16,417 nt of DNA, taken from NCBI GenBank assembly GCA_001786575.1, contig MFRW01000006.1:1-16417 (forward strand), in the 5' to 3' direction. A program made the position numbers and the translations under genes. Positions 13,578 to 16,417 of this stretch are shown in pieces. A model generated the notes under the pieces. The model had not been told where the DNA came from. It worked only from the letters and a program-made list of their open reading frames with translations, and searched no databases. Source of the stretch: Candidatus Moranbacteria bacterium RIFCSPHIGHO2_01_FULL_55_24. GTDB taxonomy: Bacteria; Patescibacteria; Paceibacteria; Moranbacterales; UBA1568. Numbering within the stretch: position 1 is the first letter of the stretch; the number at the start of each line of letters is the position of its first letter.

Positions 13578-14543
13578 ATGAATCAATCGCCTTTCCAATA
13601 TCAGACATATCGCCTCGAGAAACGCAAGCCTTCTCTGGACATACGCGCTTCGAGCGCTCGTCCGGCAGCAGCAGTCGTTTCAGCGAAGGAATTGAGAATG
13701 CAGCGCCACCTTGCAGAGCTCGAAATGCGTTCGCATGAGAAGCGTACGTTAGACGGGCTCCAGCGGGAACGCCACTCGCTTCTCATGAGCCTCAAGGAAC
13801 AGTCGGTCCGGGATGCGTTCTGGAAATTTTTCCGTAAAGCGGAGATCTATCTGCGCCGCGCGCGTCGGATCGCGAACCGTATCATTCCGGCCATAGCGCC
13901 GCGCAAGATGCTCTATGGCTCCCTCGTCGGAGGCGTCGCCTTCGGGATGGTATCGATGGCGTTCATCGAGCACTATTTCGGTCCGGGCGTTTTCGCGCGT
14001 TCCGAGCCCGGCATAGCGGAGAACCAGCCAGCGACTTCCCCGGGGATTATGCCGCAGTATGACAGCGGTAACGATGTCTTTTTCGAGTATTTCAGCGAGG
14101 CAGCGGGGGAAGAATATGAAACGAATGTCCGAGAAATGGTGAAAGGATACCCGATCGAAGACATGCTTCCGTATATCTTGGAACAGGACCGCATTACCGC
14201 CGCGTTCCTTATCGGTATTGCCAAGAAAGAGAGCAACTGGGGCAAGCGCGTTCCGGTACTGGACGGCCAGGACTGCTTCAATTATTGGGGCTACCGCGGC
14301 GTGCGCCGCATGATGGGCACCGGCGGGCACACCTGCTTCAATAGCCGCAAGGACGCGGTAGAGACCGTGGCAGCTCGCTTGAATAAGCTCATCAATTCGG
14401 AAAAACTGAATACCCCGGAGAAGCTTATCGTCTGGAAGTGCGGGTTCAGTTGCCAGGGACACAGCCGCGAGAGCGTCAGGAAGTGGATCAGCGATGTCGA
14501 TATGTACTACAGCGAACTCATGAAAGAGGGAGCAGAGGAGTAG
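13578..14543 (+). CDS. Membrane-anchored GH73/lysozyme-like protein, paralog 1
   Basis: 321 residues. The first 110 are basic and partly helical (39-75 could form a coiled coil) and probably cytoplasmic; one membrane segment lies at about 112-131; the rest would be outside. The C-terminal domain (about 183-312) has IAKKE218SNWGKRVP and, 15 residues later, NYWGYRG, which resembles the 'ESGWG...NlfGiKG' signature of GH73 N-acetylglucosaminidases and related lysozyme folds, with E218 as the likely acid. Four Cys (233, 253, 288, 292) are shared with the paralog at 14857 and could form two disulfides. Likely role: peptidoglycan cleavage or remodelling, inferred from the motif. No promoter is seen just upstream, so read-through from the CPHC gene 33 nt upstream is plausible. 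Confidence 0.75.
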   Translation: MNQSPFQYQTYRLEKRKPSLDIRASSARPAAAVVSAKELRMQRHLAELEMRSHEKRTLDGLQRERHSLLMSLKEQSVRDAFWKFFRKAEIYLRRARRIANRIIPAIAPRKMLYGSLVGGVAFGMVSMAFIEHYFGPGVFARSEPGIAENQPATSPGIMPQYDSGNDVFFEYFSEAAGEEYETNVREMVKGYPIEDMLPYILEQDRITAAFLIGIAKKESNWGKRVPVLDGQDCFNYWGYRGVRRMMGTGGHTCFNSRKDAVETVAARLNKLINSEKLNTPEKLIVWKCGFSCQGHSRESVRKWISDVDMYYSELMKEGAEE

Positions 14544-14598
14544 AAGAGGGCGTTTTCCGGAAAATCCGGCGGTTCGAGGATCAGGCGGAAATACTGCG

Positions 14599-14628
14599 AA
14601 AAAAGAGGGTCTGCCGACTCTCTTTTTT
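14599..14628 (+). terminator. Rho-independent terminator after paralog 1
   Basis: A 13-bp stem (14599-14611 with 14616-14628, one G-T wobble), loop TGCC; the 3' arm ends in TTTTTT. It closes the unit that ends with the first GH73-like gene. Confidence 0.88.
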
Positions 14629-14672
14629 GCTTTAAATAAGCTAAAAAACTACTATTTGTGGCATAATTTCGG

Positions 14673-14701
14673 TTGACGGGATCCTGGATTTTTGATAGAG
14701 T
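14673..14701 (+). promoter_or_regulatory. Promoter of GH73-like paralog 2
   Basis: -35 TTGACG (14673-14678), 17-bp spacer, -10 TAGAGT (14696-14701). Predicted start near 14708, so the transcript would have a leader of about 149 nt. Confidence 0.7.
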
Positions 14702-14708
14702 ATCACTT

Positions 14709-14760
14709 GCGTCCTCGGAGGCTATTTGGCCCTTAAACGGCCAGAAGGCTCCCGAAGCGC
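14709..14760 (+). other. Structured mRNA leader hairpin before paralog 2
   Basis: The predicted transcript opens with a long imperfect stem. Outer pairs are 14709-14712 with 14757-14760. Middle pairs are GGAG (14717-14720) with CTCC (14749-14752). The inner 7-bp stem is TTTGGCC (14725-14731) with GGCCAGA (14739-14745), loop CTTAAAC. It matches no riboswitch class I can recall. The rest of the 313-nt gap (14544-14856) holds the preceding terminator and promoter and a purine-rich stretch at 14817-14826 that is too far from the ATG to act as a normal ribosome site. Confidence 0.5.
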
Positions 14761-14856
14761 GTTCTCATTAAAAGCTGTTCTGGAGGGTTTGCCCGCATTG
14801 TTTCCTTTCTGTTTTCGGGGGAGAAGTACTGCGATTGCAAAGAGAGCAGCCACACT

Positions 14857-15684
14857 ATGAATCTTATCGATCTTGATGGTTTACGCCGCCTCGCGCGGCG
14901 AGGAGGGCAATTTTTAGAGAGAATTATCGGGTCCGTAGCGGTCCCGAAGCAGGGCTGGTTTTCCGGTTTTGCCGTTTTTTCGTTCGGATTTTTGAGCGTT
15001 TTCCCTGCTCTGCCGGACCAGTTGGCGTTGGGGCGTTTCGAAAGTCAGGCCCCTTTTGTCGTGGAAGAAAGCCCGGAATTTGCATCTCAAAAGCCGGATT
15101 ATGAAGCGCTCTGCCTGTGGAAAAAAGACCAGGCCAAGCTTGCATCGCTTGAGAGTGTTTCCTTGAAGCAGGAGCGGGAAGTGGAATGCGACCCTGAAGA
15201 GAAGAAGCTCCTCAATGAGGCGGCATTGGAACCCGCAAACGATCCGGAGCAGGCAGAAGGTAAGGAACTGGGGAATACTATCCGCGAGATCGTCGCGGGA
15301 TACCCGATGGAAGAGATGGTACCGGCTATTACGGAATACGACCGCGAAGTGGCGGGTCTCATCGTAGGTATCGCCAAGAAAGAGAGCAACTGGGGTAAGC
15401 GCGTCCCGACGAAGAACGGCCAGGACTGCTTCAACTACTGGGGGTACAAGGGAGCGGGAAGCCGCGGAACCGCGATGGGACACGGCTGCTTCGGTTCCCC
15501 GGAAGAAGCGGTGCAGGCCATCGGAAATCGCCTGGAAGAACTCGTAGCTCTCCGCAAGGGAAGTGATCCGGCGAAAATGGTGGTCTGGAAATGCGGTTCC
15601 AGTTGCGCCAGCCACAGCGACGCGAGCGTCAAGAAGTGGATCAGCGACGTGAATCTCTACTATCGGCAAATCGCTTCCAACTAG
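14857..15684 (+). CDS. Membrane-anchored GH73/lysozyme-like protein, paralog 2
   Basis: 275 residues: a short basic N terminus, one hydrophobic segment at about 34-53, an acidic linker (about 66-138), then the same C-terminal domain as its upstream neighbour. IAKKE176SNWGKRVP, the shared GQDCFNYWGY block and the ending 'KKWISDVNLYYR' match paralog 1 closely, and the four Cys 191, 211, 246 and 250 correspond one for one. Two further Cys (86, 111) are in the linker. The N-terminal halves of the two proteins do not resemble each other. E176 is the likely catalytic acid, so peptidoglycan cleavage is the probable function. It has its own promoter, a long structured leader and its own terminator. 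A weak AGAGAG lies 10 nt before the ATG. Confidence 0.75.
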   Translation: MNLIDLDGLRRLARRGGQFLERIIGSVAVPKQGWFSGFAVFSFGFLSVFPALPDQLALGRFESQAPFVVEESPEFASQKPDYEALCLWKKDQAKLASLESVSLKQEREVECDPEEKKLLNEAALEPANDPEQAEGKELGNTIREIVAGYPMEEMVPAITEYDREVAGLIVGIAKKESNWGKRVPTKNGQDCFNYWGYKGAGSRGTAMGHGCFGSPEEAVQAIGNRLEELVALRKGSDPAKMVVWKCGSSCASHSDASVKKWISDVNLYYRQIASN

Positions 15685-15688
15685 AAAG

Positions 15689-15720
15689 AACGCCCCCTCC
15701 TCATGAGGGGGCGTTTCGTT
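15689..15720 (+). terminator. Rho-independent terminator after paralog 2
   Basis: A perfect 11-bp GC-rich stem (15689-15699 with 15705-15715), loop CTCAT, followed by a broken T run (TTTCGTTTT). Confidence 0.88.
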
Positions 15721-15736
15721 TTCCTTCCAGGACGGG

Positions 15737-15742
15737 TATACT
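15737..15742 (+). promoter_or_regulatory. Possible -10 box for the EamA-type gene
   Basis: TATACT, about 20 nt before the ATG, after a terminator, so a promoter is needed here. No good -35 is seen at the proper distance. Confidence 0.35.
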
Positions 15743-15761
15743 GGAGAAAAGCGAGCACCCT

Positions 15762-16417
15762 ATGACTTGGATTTTTTTTGCTCTTCTCGGATATTTCTTC
15801 AACGCCTTTACCCAGCTTCTCGACAAGTTCATCTTGTCAGGAAACAGGATTCCGGAACCGGCAGTCTATGCTTTTTACGTGGCGCTCTTCAGTCTCTTCT
15901 CTTTTTTCTTCACGCCGTTCGGTTTTGCTTGGATCGGAATACCCTTCGTAGCGGTTTTCCTTCTTTCGGGTATGCTCTTCCTCTACGGGACGCTCGCGTT
16001 CTACTATGCCGTCAAAGCGCATGAAGTGTCCCGTATCGCTCCGTTGGTCGGCCTGGTCACCTCGGTGACGGTGATCGCCATCGGCTCGGCATTCCCTCAA
16101 ACGTTCGGGGAGATGCCGTTTTCCGCACAGACGCTTGCCGCTCTCGCGCTCTTTATCTTGGGCGGCGCGCTCATTTCTTACGACCTGCCTTTCCGTTCGG
16201 GCGACCGCCTGCCTTACACGGTCCTCCTTTCCGGAGCGCTGCTCGGGGTATCGCTCCTCATCCTCAAGTACGGCTATACCCAGGCCGATTTCATAAACGG
16301 CCTCGTGTGGTCGAGGATCGGTATCTTCTTGGCGGGACTGACGCTCCTCCTGGTCCCGCTCTATCGGAAGAAAATCCTGGTGAAACGGGGAGCGCGTCCC
16401 TTGCGGAACGGACGCTC
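15762..16417 (+). CDS. EamA/DMT-type permease (3' end outside window)
   Basis: 218 codons visible, still open at the window edge. The protein is very hydrophobic, with about seven membrane segments so far and short loops. Blocks typical of the drug/metabolite transporter superfamily are seen: 'FFALLGYFFNAFTQLLDKFIL' region at the N terminus, then 'LYGTLAFYYAVKAHEVSRIAPLVGL', the usual end of the first EamA repeat (about residues 75-100), then the start of a second half. Family members have around 280-300 residues, so roughly a quarter is missing. Substrate unknown. It follows a terminator and is therefore the first gene of a new unit. Confidence 0.85.
   Translation, partial: MTWIFFALLGYFFNAFTQLLDKFILSGNRIPEPAVYAFYVALFSLFSFFFTPFGFAWIGIPFVAVFLLSGMLFLYGTLAFYYAVKAHEVSRIAPLVGLVTSVTVIAIGSAFPQTFGEMPFSAQTLAALALFILGGALISYDLPFRSGDRLPYTVLLSGALLGVSLLILKYGYTQADFINGLVWSRIGIFLAGLTLLLVPLYRKKILVKRGARPLRNGR

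Noticed and set aside
14553..14564. Palindrome TTTTCCGGAAAA
   Set aside because: It has no loop and no second copy, and lies between a stop codon and a clear terminator; a chance palindrome is sufficient explanation.
14702..14856. Possible c-di-GMP or c-di-AMP riboswitch
   Set aside because: The conserved core sequences of those classes that I remember are not present; only the presence of a structured leader is reported.

Overview
This is bacterial DNA of moderate-to-high GC, densely packed and read with the standard code (TGA ends sufS and lgt). Small operons, missing Shine-Dalgarno sites before several genes, a half-length SufD and a Cys-rich secreted protein with a PKD-like module suggest a member of the Candidate Phyla Radiation (Patescibacteria). 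That placement is an inference from style; no rRNA or tRNA gene is visible.

Left part (1-5961): an SUF iron-sulfur cluster assembly locus, mostly on the minus strand. It forms two transcription units: sufB-sufD-sufS-sufU-ferredoxin (3854 down to the window edge) and rrf2-sufC (5876 down to 4674). Between them, on the plus strand, lies an unrecognised 191-residue gene (4017-4592) with its own promoter and terminator. Both suf units start in the same way. Each has a divergent promoter pair sharing one -35 heptamer, all four promoters have 17-bp spacers, and a TCAGAC-N7-GTCTGA inverted repeat lies just downstream of each suf -10 box. The repeat is the natural candidate operator for the Rrf2-family regulator encoded here. 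I consider this regulatory layout the most interesting signal in the window.

Middle part (5971-10126): a plus-strand operon of a tRNA-dihydrouridine synthase, the tRNA 2-thiouridylase MnmA, the adenine glycosylase MutY (a [4Fe-4S] enzyme) and an AI-2E/PerM-type membrane protein. MnmA needs cysteine-derived sulfur and MutY needs an Fe-S cluster, so this operon consumes what the divergent suf locus makes.

Right part (10235-16417): envelope genes on the plus strand. They are a 676-residue secreted protein with 22 Cys, the prolipoprotein transferase Lgt, a membrane-anchored CPHC thioredoxin-fold protein, two paralogous membrane-anchored GH73/lysozyme-like proteins that share a C-terminal domain with four conserved Cys, and a partial EamA-type permease. 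The CPHC protein next to several Cys-rich exported proteins suggests oxidative folding outside the cytoplasm. The second hydrolase-like gene has its own promoter and a roughly 150-nt leader that opens with a long imperfect hairpin.

I saw no transposase, CRISPR array, attachment site, tRNA, rRNA or defence system.
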